A stretch of DNA of 64,000 bases from NCBI GenBank assembly GCA_041748555.1, contig JBGTDA010000099.1, positions 3,839 to 67,838 on the forward strand, written 5' to 3'. The DNA is from Rhodonellum sp041748555. Its GTDB lineage: Bacteria > Bacteroidota > Bacteroidia > Cytophagales > Cyclobacteriaceae. Under the pieces are notes generated by a model, which was not told the origin of the DNA, did no database searches, and worked only from the letters and a program-made list of their open reading frames with translations. This document shows, piece by piece, positions 54,822 through 63,725 of the stretch (positions are counted from its first letter, which is position 1; each line of letters opens with the position of its first letter). A program made the position numbers and the translations under genes.

Positions 54822-56216
54822 ATGGAGAAATTAAGAATGAAGATGCAAAACAACATACATATAATAAAAATTTGTTTAATGGTTTGGGGACTTTTACTGG
54901 GAATTTCCGGATGTGATTCCGGAGGGACGGTTGAAGATAATAAAATAGTTGATCATGTAGCCAAGTTGGTCCCAAAGATTGCAATAGCTGAAATTGAAGC
55001 TGGAATCAAAGCCTATATCGATAAGGAAACGGAGTTGAATGATGGGTTTTTTCTGGTTAAAGACAAGGAGAAAACATTGCGGTTGAAGCTGGTGCGTGTA
55101 CATACTGAATATCTTTCTAATTTGGGACCTAACCGACATTTTGCCTGTGTTGATCTTGCTGATGAAAAAGGCGATGTATATGATGTGGACTTCTTCTTGG
55201 AGGGACAACCCGGTTCCATGGATATCACCGAAACTTCTCTACATAAACTTAACGGTAAACCCTTTTATACCTGGAAGCAGGTCGTAGATAAATCCTGGCG
55301 GAGAGTGCCTGTAGAAAAAGCCACTTCTGATCTTTTGGGGGTAGTGGAAGGTGAGGATCAATTTGAGTTTAGCTATGAAACTGAGCTGCCGGAAATAACC
55401 GAAGCTGCAAAAATGTGGGTTCCCATTGCCAAGACAGATCCCTACCAAACTGTTGAGCTGATTTCCATGAAAGCACCGGGTAACCACAGGATTGTTGAAG
55501 ATAAAGATTTTGATAACAATATCCTGTACATGGAGCTGGGACCTGAACACAGTGGTGAAAAGTTGGAGATTATTTATAAAGTAACCCGATTCGAAAAAGG
55601 ACCCTATGATGCAGAATTACCAATAGAGGAAGCTTATTTGAGTTCAAATCTGCTAATGCCTGTAGGTGGTCGGTTCAGTGAGATTGCTATAGAAGCAATA
55701 GGCGAAAAGCGAAATGAAAGTAAGCTCATGCAGGCACGGGCGCTGTATGATTACATCATAGACAATATGCGTTATATGAAATTCGGAAAGTATGGCAGCG
55801 GTGATTCTAATTTTGCCTGTGATTCCAAAACAGGAAACTGTACTGAATTCCACTCTTTCTTTATTTCGCTGGCCAGATCGGTTGACATTCCTGCAAGATT
55901 TTCAATTGGGGCTTCTGTTCCTTCAGACAGAGATGAAGGAGGAATTGATGGATATCATTGCTGGGCAGAATTTTATGCCGAAGGAAAATGGTGGCCGGTG
56001 GATATCAGCGAAGGAAATAAATATACGGCGCTTGCCACGTATTATTTCGGAAGACATCCCGCAAACCGGATCGAGTTGAGCCAAGGACGTGATCTTATAG
56101 TGGAGCCGGGTCCGGCATCAGGACCGATAAATTTTTTAGCCATGCCAATTCTTGAAATTGGAGGGAAGTCTGCCTATCCTAAAACCCATTTTTCCTTCAC
56201 AAGAAAAGCAGAATAA
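54822..56216 (+). CDS. Transglutaminase-like domain lipoprotein
   Basis: A predicted cell-envelope lipoprotein of 464 aa. The lipobox is Cys31 (LGISGC) if the ATG at 54822 is used; the ATG at 54837 would give a shorter signal peptide and is equally possible. The N-terminal 260 residues are unassigned beta-rich sequence. The C-terminal part is a transglutaminase-like cysteine protease fold with Cys340 (GNCTEFHSFF), His379 (GYHCWAEFY) and Asp394 (WWPVDISEG), a complete catalytic triad. It may act as a peptidase or transglutaminase. It is 55 bp after the propeller gene. Confidence 0.85.
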   Translation: MEKLRMKMQNNIHIIKICLMVWGLLLGISGCDSGGTVEDNKIVDHVAKLVPKIAIAEIEAGIKAYIDKETELNDGFFLVKDKEKTLRLKLVRVHTEYLSNLGPNRHFACVDLADEKGDVYDVDFFLEGQPGSMDITETSLHKLNGKPFYTWKQVVDKSWRRVPVEKATSDLLGVVEGEDQFEFSYETELPEITEAAKMWVPIAKTDPYQTVELISMKAPGNHRIVEDKDFDNNILYMELGPEHSGEKLEIIYKVTRFEKGPYDAELPIEEAYLSSNLLMPVGGRFSEIAIEAIGEKRNESKLMQARALYDYIIDNMRYMKFGKYGSGDSNFACDSKTGNCTEFHSFFISLARSVDIPARFSIGASVPSDRDEGGIDGYHCWAEFYAEGKWWPVDISEGNKYTALATYYFGRHPANRIELSQGRDLIVEPGPASGPINFLAMPILEIGGKSAYPKTHFSFTRKAE

Positions 56217-56233
56217 GCCGTTACAAAAAAATG

Positions 56234-56277
56234 TCCGAAAACCTGCAAAAATCCATTTCAGGTCTTCGGATATTTTT
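56234..56277. terminator. Bidirectional rho-independent terminator
   Basis: The arms TCCGAAAACCTG (56234-56245) and CAGGTCTTCGGA (56259-56270) pair with one mismatch. A T-rich tract follows on the + strand and an A run precedes it, giving a T run on the minus strand. It lies between two convergent genes and probably serves both. Confidence 0.75.
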
Positions 56278-56337
56278 ATAACAATAGCTAGTGGATTATA
56301 TTATATTCTAATCCTGGATCAAATTTTTTTCATTTAC

Positions 56338-56571
56338 TTAATTATCCGGATGTTCGCCACCTGTAGAATCAGTTGGATGTTCTCCACCCGTTGTATCGGT
56401 AGGGTGTTCTGCACCTTCGGGATGCTCAACGGTACCTTCGGGGCTTTCAGTTTGTTCCGTATCTTCTGATTCTGTTTTTTTGTTTCCACAAGAACTTAAG
56501 GAGGCAGAAAAAAGGAAACCTAAAGCAGCTAATGTAAAGGCAATGGTTTTTAATTTCTTTAGCAAAATCAT
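56338..56571 (-). CDS. Small repeat-rich lipoprotein (77 aa)
   Basis: A short lipoprotein: the signal peptide ends at Cys28 (LSSC). The mature part is Glu/Thr-rich and disordered, with a near-tandem unit GGEHPTDTT / GGEHPTDSTG / GGEHPDN at the C-terminus, so part of it has grown by duplication. The repeated His-containing unit might bind metals but this is speculation. Function unknown. Confidence 0.7.
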   Translation of the reverse strand: MILLKKLKTIAFTLAALGFLFSASLSSCGNKKTESEDTEQTESPEGTVEHPEGAEHPTDTTGGEHPTDSTGGEHPDN

Positions 56572-57014
56572 GGTGTATGGTTTTAATGTTGAAAATGAGT
56601 ATATGAATAGTATTAATATTAATCAAAATTACTACAATATGCGAAGTCGCCACTGATTATAGGTCGTTATTTTTAAATTCCTTATACTCAGGGAAATAAT
56701 TTCAATCAATATTGAAAATATGGCAATCTATTTTTCCGGCTGTTTTATGGGTTTTAAAACATAAAAAACTTCCGATAGTGACCAACGTACTGACAGCTAA
56801 AAGACAAACACTGATTACCAAAATACCGGGTTTTGCTTTCTTTTTAAATAAGCATCAATAAGAAAAAAATTTTCAATTTCAAAACATCCTTAAAAAGTAG
56901 AAGAATTTCGCAAAACTTCTTCGAATCTTCCTGAATAAGTTTAAAAACCGGACAGCTTCCATTTTAATTTTTTGCCTGCATATCTTCAACCTGTTCGGTT
57001 TCTACCAAAGCTCT
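56572..57014. other. Intergenic region without recognised genes
   Basis: A 443-bp AT-rich gap upstream of the small lipoprotein. A minus-strand frame around 56702-56845 encodes a hydrophobic segment (ILVISVCLLAVSTLVTIG) but lacks a proper start codon. It may be a relic or an undetected small gene. Confidence 0.4.
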
Positions 57015-57431
57015 TTATTCCGGTTTGGAAAGCGGGAAACCTTTTTCCTTCCATTCGGCGATACCATTTTCCAAATGATAAATTTTCGTAAAACCGTTTT
57101 TTTGTAGGATTTCGGCTGCTTTTGAACTTCTGCCACCAACCTTGCAATACACATAAATATCCTTGTCTTTAGGCAGAAGATTGATCCTTTCCTCAAAATC
57201 GGCGTCATGTAAATTGATGTCAGTTGCAGTCGGTATGTAACCTTCTGCAACTTCTTCAGGGGTTCTTACATCCAAAGTTATCCCCTCTCCGGCTTCAACA
57301 AGTTCCCGAAACTGTTCAGCATCCAGATTCTTGATAAATGCCTCCTGGGATGTAGAATCGGGATTTTCACAGGCCAAGAGGAAAACTGATGTGAGTAAGA
57401 TTGCGCTGATTTGTTTTAGTAGATTTGACAT
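57015..57431 (-). CDS. Rhodanese-like domain lipoprotein
   Basis: A 138-aa lipoprotein with a single rhodanese domain. The lipobox ends at Cys21 (LLAC). The rhodanese domain carries GITLDVRTPEEVAEGYI and the active-site loop VYCKVGGRSSKAA with the catalytic Cys96, then NGIAEWKEKGFPL. As a single-domain periplasmic enzyme it probably handles sulfane sulfur transfer or binds a redox partner. It is monocistronic. Confidence 0.92.
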   Translation of the reverse strand: MSNLLKQISAILLTSVFLLACENPDSTSQEAFIKNLDAEQFRELVEAGEGITLDVRTPEEVAEGYIPTATDINLHDADFEERINLLPKDKDIYVYCKVGGRSSKAAEILQKNGFTKIYHLENGIAEWKEKGFPLSKPE

Positions 57432-57551
57432 TTTAAATCATTTTAAGAAAACTGAAAATACATCCTAAAGATAGAATTTATTGTTTATTCCTCATCAGAA
57501 ACAGAGATTGACATTATTTCTCTAAAAAAAAAGGATATCAACTTTATCCGG

Positions 57552-57976
57552 TCATTCCTGCTTTAAGGGATGACCTACGACTTCCATTCCGTTGTCAGAA
57601 AAAACTTTTGCAACCTGTTCTTATATTTTTCATCACCTACCTGAAAATAATATTCGCCTTCAATGATTTTGAAAATCCCATCCCGGGAATGATGTACATG
57701 TAATGGCGTTCCTCTGTTGGGAGATAAACCAATTTGTTCGAAAACAGCGATCCTAAAATTGGTGCCTTTTCCTGAAACTTTAACATTCAGAATATTGGAA
57801 TTCCCGCCTCAATGCTGAATGTGTCCATGAATTCTTCCTTCACCATCTTCAGCTTTAAAACCTTTCACATCTCCTTTAGGAGCACTTTGGTTCCTCGCAA
57901 AAGCATAAAGTGGAAAAGCCACCAAGCAGGTAATTAAAAATCTGCTTTTTTCATTTAAAGAGTTAAATCTGAGCAT
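57552..57976 (-). pseudogene. Decayed exported cupin-domain gene (in-frame stop, internal deletion)
   Basis: From the ATG at 57976 the frame encodes a signal-like N-terminus (RFLITCLVAFPLYAFA) and continues to an in-frame TGA at 57809-57811 (codon 56). The same frame resumes with KVSGKGTNFRIAVFEQIGL and the cupin metal motif TPLHVHHSRDGIFKIIEGEYYF, then goes out of frame. A frame-shifted tail (KVFSDNGMEVVGHPL) reads like the natural C-terminus of this family and ends at 57552. The second cupin motif between them is missing. Together these show a gene broken by a stop, a deletion and a frameshift. Confidence 0.75.
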
Positions 57977-58410
57977 AAAAATTTTATCAATTCACATTTA
58001 AGTGACTGTTACAGTGTGTTTTACTATATAAGAGAAATAAAAATAAGTGACGTTTTTTCCCCGTTGTGAAATTTTACTCCCGGTATGGAAGTAGGTGAAT
58101 GAATCCACATCTATACCGGTAGTGGTTATTGAATAGCCTGAAAATTGTTTTTCAAATGTTTCTGAACATCCTTCATATTGCCGGTATCGATTTTGATGTT
58201 TTATGGCTGATTCAAATTCAAATCTTTTTTATCCAAACCGGTAAGAATTCATTCCGGCAATTCATCAGATTTGATGTTTCAGGATATTCAGGTTATATAC
58301 CTGATTTTAGTAATTGCCGATAAATGGTTCGCTATAATACTCTTTAAGTCGGATTTCACTTAATCAAAAGGATTTGGAAGAGCTGATGATTTTCTAAAAC
58401 AAAACCATAT
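57977..58410. other. Intergenic region without recognised genes
   Basis: A 434-bp AT-rich gap upstream of the channel gene. Several short frames exist on both strands, including a 64-residue + frame at 58129-58323, but none has family character. CCGGTAT and ATACCGG arms occur near 58080-58125 with a long loop. Confidence 0.45.
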
Positions 58411-59442
58411 ATGGAATTTGAAAGTCTAATTTTAATTTTTGCAGGCATCGGTTTGTTGGTGGTGGTTGCCCTGGATATTTTTCTCACAATTATCCATTTC
58501 GGTGGCGGCGGTTTACTTTCCAAACCTTTTTCTGACTACATTTGGAAAATAATGGTCACCTTGGCGGGACACAACCCACGTTCATCTTATCTTGTCTATT
58601 CAGGACCTGTGATTCTGGGGATGCTTTTTTTTATGTGGGTGACGGTTATTTGGGCAGGCTTTAGCTTGATCTATCTATCAGCCGTGGATTCTGTGGTTGA
58701 CACGACCACAGAAGTAAATACCAATCCTATTGGGAAAATCTATTACGTTGGATATGTCTTAACTTCATTGGGAAACGGTGACCTGAAATCAGGTTCTGAT
58801 ACCTGGCGGATAGTTTCCAATATTATGGGCATTGGTAGCCTGTTTTTTGTGAGTTTAGGAATATCCTATCTGGTGCCGGTACTCCAAGCTGTTATTTCCA
58901 AAAGAACTTTGGCCAGATACATTGATCAGCTTGGTAGATCCCCTGAGGAAATTATCCTTAACGGCTGGAACGGAGACGATTTCAGTCAGCTTTATCAGCG
59001 GTTTACCACATTGGAAACCATGATTATCCAACACAGCGAGCGCCATCTGGCTTATCCAATCCTGCATTTTTTCCATTCCCGAAATCGGAAATATGCATCG
59101 CCACTTAATCTTGCCAAGCTGGATGAGGCAATCACCATTCAGGAAGTCTATCAGCTGGATAAAACCTCAGGCTCCTACAACTGGATGATTCTGCGAAAAT
59201 CCCTGGACGACTTCATCCTGAAAGTTAAAGGGACTTTTGTGCAACCGACTAATGAATCCCCCCCTTTTGATTATCCAAGAATCGTATGGGAGTTTTCTCT
59301 GGAGAACTTCTCCGAGACAATGGTCGAAAAAAGGCTCAGCAAACTTGATGAAAGGCGTCGTGTTCTGAAAGGAATGGTTGAAAAAGATCAATGGCAATGG
59401 AAGGATATCCTGGAGGCAAAGGAGTCACCTGAGTCTGAGTAG
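58411..59442 (+). CDS. Two-TM ion channel protein with non-canonical selectivity filter
   Basis: A 343-aa membrane protein with the ion-channel (Ion_trans_2) pore layout. An N-terminal helix (about 5-30) and a second at about 62-92 precede the pore loop at 110-124 and the final helix (about 133-160, IMGIGSLFFVSLGISYLVPVL). The pore reads TSLGNGDL: the canonical potassium filter Thr-Val-Gly-Tyr-Gly-Asp becomes Ser-Leu-Gly-Asn-Gly-Asp at 119-124. The C-terminal 180 residues are soluble and probably helical, with no RCK or cyclic-nucleotide domain recognised. Selectivity and ligand are therefore open. Confidence 0.78.
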   Translation: MEFESLILIFAGIGLLVVVALDIFLTIIHFGGGGLLSKPFSDYIWKIMVTLAGHNPRSSYLVYSGPVILGMLFFMWVTVIWAGFSLIYLSAVDSVVDTTTEVNTNPIGKIYYVGYVLTSLGNGDLKSGSDTWRIVSNIMGIGSLFFVSLGISYLVPVLQAVISKRTLARYIDQLGRSPEEIILNGWNGDDFSQLYQRFTTLETMIIQHSERHLAYPILHFFHSRNRKYASPLNLAKLDEAITIQEVYQLDKTSGSYNWMILRKSLDDFILKVKGTFVQPTNESPPFDYPRIVWEFSLENFSETMVEKRLSKLDERRRVLKGMVEKDQWQWKDILEAKESPESE

Positions 59443-59758
59443 AGTTTTTCTTAAATAATGGAATATGCTTGCTTTTGAAGACAGTACCTTCGGTCTTTTC
59501 CGCATCCGTCATCAATTATCCGACATCTCAAAAATTTCTAACTTCGGACTACCCATCCTGAATTTTCAAGGAATTGACACGTGGTGTAAAATGATTATAC
59601 AGTGAATTAAGGATTTAAAGGACACTCCTGCCAATGACGGTCTTGGGGCATAGATCCCTGGGGGTAGAGCCAAGATATTGCTGCGCTGATCTACACGCCA
59701 TTAGGCGCATCTACCTTCTACGCTCAGCAAATCTACTTTTCACCCGGTTAAACATCTG
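59443..59758. other. Intergenic region between convergent genes
   Basis: A 316-bp gap between the channel gene and purL (both 3' ends). A weak hairpin (AAGAC / GTCTT, 59479-59498) followed by TTTTCC may help termination. The rest has no recognised feature. Confidence 0.4.
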
Positions 59759-62700
59759 TCAATGCCTTTCCACCCATTTACGGGCATTGATGAATGCTTC
59801 TACCCAAGGGGTAATTTCGTCATGATGCCTTTCAGTTGGATAATATGGCCAGTTCCACGGCTTTAATGATCTTTCTATGTGAGGCATGATGGCGAGGTGA
59901 CGACCATCTTCGGATGCAATACCTGCCACTCCAAATCCTGAACCGTTGGGATTTCCCGGATAGGATTTATAACTGTACTCCATGCTGATATGGTAAGCTT
60001 CTTTGGATTGAGGGAAATGGAATTTTCCTTCCCCATGTGCCACCCATACACCTAATCTTTGTCCTGCCAGGCTACCAAACATCACCGAATTGTTTTCGGG
60101 TATATTGACATTCACAAAAGCGGACTCGAACTTATGGGATTCATTGTGGAGCATCTTGAGCTTTTCTTCATGATCAGGATTGATCAAACCGAGTTCTACC
60201 ATTAGCTGACAACCGTTACAGACCCCAAGACTTAATGTATCTTTCCTTGAGTAGAAGTTATCCAATGCCTGTTTGGCTTTTGCATTGTAAAGAAAAGCTC
60301 CGGCCCAGCCTTTTGCAGAACCCAAAACATCTGAATTTGAAAAACCTCCTACAAATACGATCATCTGTACATCTTCCAGATTTTCCCTTCCAGAAACCAG
60401 GTCGGTCATGTGGACATCTTTCACATCGAAACCTGCCAACCATAAACCATAGGCCATTTCCCGATCACCGTTGACACCTTTTTCACGGATAATGGCAGCG
60501 CGTTTTCCGGATTTTTCTTTCCGGAATGGGTTCAGTCCAAATGCATCATAAGTTCCTTCCCATTGCTTACCAAAAGCGAATGAAAGCGGCTGGATTTTAT
60601 AATTTTCAAACCTGTTCAAAGCAAGTTTTTCCCCGCTTTGTTTCTTGTCCAGGAGATAGGAAGAATGATACCAAGTATCCCGCATCTCTTCAACAGAAAG
60701 CTGTAAATCCACAACTGAAATGGAAACCTTTCCGTCCAAGGTGACATCAGCTATAGCGGTATATGTTATTCCGTGATTTTCTAAATACCCTCGCACAACA
60801 TCCGGATTGGAAACCTGAAGCAATACCGCAGGATTTTCATTGAACAGACTTTTGATAAGATCATTTCCGCCTAAACGGTCTGTCTTTACTTTTAAACCTA
60901 CCTGTGTGGATGGGAAAGTCATTTCCAATAAAGCCGTAATCAACCCGCCCGAGGAGATGTCATGTCCGGCCAGAATTTCTCCTTTAACGATCAGTTGCTG
61001 AATTGCCATAAAGGTCTTTGCAAAATATGCGCTGTCCAGCACATCAGGGGTTTCTGAACCTACTTTGTTCAGCATCTGATAAAAACTGGAGCCTCCAAGC
61101 TTAGGACTGTCACTTGATAAATCAATGAGATAAATCTTGCTTCCTTCAATAGGTTTTAAGTCCGGAGAAACCGTTTTTCTAGGATCAGAACATTCACCGA
61201 TAGTGGATATGATTACAGTACCCGGCGAATAAACAACTTTGCCATCGGGATATTTTTGAGTCATCGAAAGTGAGTCCTTTCCTGTGGGAATATTGATTCC
61301 AAGTTCGATCGCAAATTCGCTGACAGCGACTACTGCCCGATATAACCTGTCATTTTCACCCGGGTTTTTGGAGGGCCACATCCAGTTGGCGCTCAGGGAA
61401 ACTCCTGCCAAGCCTTCTTCTATTGGTGCCCAAACCAGATTGGTAAGTGCTTCTGCAATAGCAAGTCTTGATCCTGCCTCGGGATTTGCCAAAGCCGAGA
61501 TCGGAGCATGGCCGATGGAGGTGGCAATTCCCTTTTGCCCTGTATAATCAATCGCCATCACGGCAACGTTATTCAATGGCAATTGAATTTCGCCTGTAGT
61601 CTGTTGCTTTGCCACTCTTCCTGTTACCGATCTATCCACCTTATTTGTCAACCAGTCCTTACAGGCAACAGCTTCAAGTTGAAGCACCTGAACAATGTAT
61701 TCTTTGAGATGGGCTATGTTATATTCCGGATCGCTGAACACCGGGTTTGATGTGTTGTCCTCCAAAATGGTTTTTGGAGAACTGCCAAACATATGGGACA
61801 GATTCCAGTCCACAGGTTTCTCCCTGGTAAGTTTGTTTTCAAATTTAAAGTGCATATCCCCTGTGGTTTCACCCACCACATAAAAAGGTGCTCTTTCCCT
61901 TTCAGAAATTCGCTGTAATGTAGCTAGATCCTGCTCACCTATGACCAATCCCATTCTTTCCTGGGATTCATTTCCGATGATTTCTTTTGCGGAGAGGGTA
62001 GGGTCACCCACCGGTAATTCATCCAGATAAATTGTCCCTCCGCTGTTTTCTACAAGCTCTGAAAGGCAATTGAGATGTCCTCCCGCGCCGTGGTCATGAA
62101 TGGAGATTATCGGGTTTTGGTCGGATTCTGCCATTGCACGAATGACGTTGGCCACTCTTTTTTGCATCTCGGGATTGGACCGTTGAATGGCATTGAGTTC
62201 TATCGCATTGCTGAATTCTCCGGTATTGACAGATGAAACAGCGCTTCCGCCCATTCCGATGCGGTAATTGTCCCCGCCCATCACGACGATTTTATCGCCC
62301 TTTCCGGGTTCTTGCTTTTTGCTATACTCAGATCTGGTGAATCCGATGCCCCCCGCTTGCATGATGACTTTATCAAAGCCATGATTTTTACCTCCTTCTT
62401 CATGTTCAAAAGTGAGAACGGATCCCGAGATCAGTGGCTGCCCGAATTTGTTTCCAAAATCACTTGCTCCGTTGGAAGCTTTGATCAGAATGTCCATTGG
62501 ACTCTGATAAAGCCAATTTCTTTCGGGAAGGTTTTTTTCCCATGACCGGCCTTCAGCGGACCTGGAGTAAGATGTCATATACACCGCCGATCCTGCCAAG
62601 GGGATAGAAGCAGTTCCGCCTGCCAGTCTGTCTCTGATTTCTCCACCCGCACCGGTAGCAGCACCGTTAAAGGGTTCCACTGTGGTGGGGAAATTATGTG

Positions 62701-63439
62701 TTTCTGCTTTTAGGGAGATTACAGTTTCAATGGTTTCCGGTTCGAAAAAATCAGATTTATCCTGTGTTTTTGGAGCAAATTGCTGTGCCCTCGGACCTTG
62801 GACGAATGCAACATTGTCTTTATAGGCTGAAACAATTTTGTTGGGATGTCTTTTGGAAGTTTCCTTGATAAGCTGGAAAAGCGTTTTTTCTTTGGTTTCC
62901 CCATCAATGATAAAAGTGCCGTTAAATATTTTGTGACGGCAATGTTCTGAGTTTACCTGACTGAAACCAAAAACTTCTGAATCAGTCAATGGTCTTCCGA
63001 GGTGTTTGCTGACATCTTCCAGGTAATCCACTTCTTCGTCACTCAATGCGAGGCCTTCCCGGGAATTATAAGTTTTGATGTCGGTGATGGAAACTATTTT
63101 TTCAGGTTGCAGGTGAATATTAAAAATATCCTGATCCAGATCCTGATAGGTTTTTTGCAGCATAGGATCAATTTCCTGATCTGATTGGATTGGGTGATAT
63201 TCTTCAATCCGGTTTATCCCAATGATTCCCATGTTCAAGGTGATTTCAACAGCATTGGTGGACCAGGGAGTGATCATTTCTTTTCTTGGTCCTGCAAATA
63301 GACCTTTCACCTTATCGGCGTTCATCTGTTTTGCATCGCCAAACAGCCAGATTAGTTTATCAATGGAAATGGGTAGAAGTGGTTGATTTGCCTGAACGGC
63401 ATAGATTACAGCCTGAGGTGATTGGAAAAAGAGAATCAT
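59759..63439 (-). CDS. purL: Phosphoribosylformylglycinamidine synthase (large single-chain PurL)
   Basis: It converts FGAR to FGAM in purine synthesis with glutamine and ATP. The 1226-aa chain has all parts of the large form. The N-terminal PurS-like region and linker are followed by the synthetase core (FGFSQVNSEHCRHKIFNG, KAETHNFPTTVEPFNGAATG, DHGAGGHLNCLSELV, HDISSGGLITALLEM). The C-terminal class I glutaminase domain has Cys1074 (GVCNGCQLMVELG) and the His/Glu block AIMPHIERSLKPW. It is monocistronic, and its 5' side faces the TetR gene across a 284-bp divergent region. Confidence 0.96.
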   Translation of the reverse strand: MILFFQSPQAVIYAVQANQPLLPISIDKLIWLFGDAKQMNADKVKGLFAGPRKEMITPWSTNAVEITLNMGIIGINRIEEYHPIQSDQEIDPMLQKTYQDLDQDIFNIHLQPEKIVSITDIKTYNSREGLALSDEEVDYLEDVSKHLGRPLTDSEVFGFSQVNSEHCRHKIFNGTFIIDGETKEKTLFQLIKETSKRHPNKIVSAYKDNVAFVQGPRAQQFAPKTQDKSDFFEPETIETVISLKAETHNFPTTVEPFNGAATGAGGEIRDRLAGGTASIPLAGSAVYMTSYSRSAEGRSWEKNLPERNWLYQSPMDILIKASNGASDFGNKFGQPLISGSVLTFEHEEGGKNHGFDKVIMQAGGIGFTRSEYSKKQEPGKGDKIVVMGGDNYRIGMGGSAVSSVNTGEFSNAIELNAIQRSNPEMQKRVANVIRAMAESDQNPIISIHDHGAGGHLNCLSELVENSGGTIYLDELPVGDPTLSAKEIIGNESQERMGLVIGEQDLATLQRISERERAPFYVVGETTGDMHFKFENKLTREKPVDWNLSHMFGSSPKTILEDNTSNPVFSDPEYNIAHLKEYIVQVLQLEAVACKDWLTNKVDRSVTGRVAKQQTTGEIQLPLNNVAVMAIDYTGQKGIATSIGHAPISALANPEAGSRLAIAEALTNLVWAPIEEGLAGVSLSANWMWPSKNPGENDRLYRAVVAVSEFAIELGINIPTGKDSLSMTQKYPDGKVVYSPGTVIISTIGECSDPRKTVSPDLKPIEGSKIYLIDLSSDSPKLGGSSFYQMLNKVGSETPDVLDSAYFAKTFMAIQQLIVKGEILAGHDISSGGLITALLEMTFPSTQVGLKVKTDRLGGNDLIKSLFNENPAVLLQVSNPDVVRGYLENHGITYTAIADVTLDGKVSISVVDLQLSVEEMRDTWYHSSYLLDKKQSGEKLALNRFENYKIQPLSFAFGKQWEGTYDAFGLNPFRKEKSGKRAAIIREKGVNGDREMAYGLWLAGFDVKDVHMTDLVSGRENLEDVQMIVFVGGFSNSDVLGSAKGWAGAFLYNAKAKQALDNFYSRKDTLSLGVCNGCQLMVELGLINPDHEEKLKMLHNESHKFESAFVNVNIPENNSVMFGSLAGQRLGVWVAHGEGKFHFPQSKEAYHISMEYSYKSYPGNPNGSGFGVAGIASEDGRHLAIMPHIERSLKPWNWPYYPTERHHDEITPWVEAFINARKWVERH

Positions 63440-63691
63440 GTCCTGAGTTTTGGATGCCTTTTTTGAGAAGGGTCAAATGTAAACAATTGAGGTAAAAGAT
63501 TAAAGGAGTATTGGCAAGTAGAAGTTCAAAAACAGGTAGTTTCTAATTCTTCTGGCCTTTTACAAGTGGATCTTTTAACCATCAACCTCAAATGTAAACC
63601 CGGTAAAACAGAGTTATTCTTCACAGATGAAAATTTTTTTCAAAAACTTTAAAAACTTTGAACTTTCAGATAGTTTCCCCAGTTTTGTAAA

Positions 63692-63725
63692 AAATTATAA
63701 AGTTTTAATACAAATTATAAAGTTT
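63692..63725. promoter_or_regulatory. Direct repeat of AAATTATAAAGTTT, candidate regulator site
   Basis: Two exact copies at 63692-63705 and 63712-63725, spaced 20 bp (two helical turns) start to start, directly before and touching the TetR start codon. Upstream at 63642-63666 there are AAAAACTTT units in the opposite orientation. The layout suits autoregulation by the TetR protein. Confidence 0.45.

Noticed and set aside
56702..56845. Hydrophobic minus-strand frame
   Set aside because: No ATG/GTG/TTG start before the hydrophobic segment in a plausible place; kept only as a remark in the spacer entry.
59634..59825. 63-residue + frame at the purL 3' end
   Set aside because: It overlaps the purL terminus in antisense and has no recognisable features.
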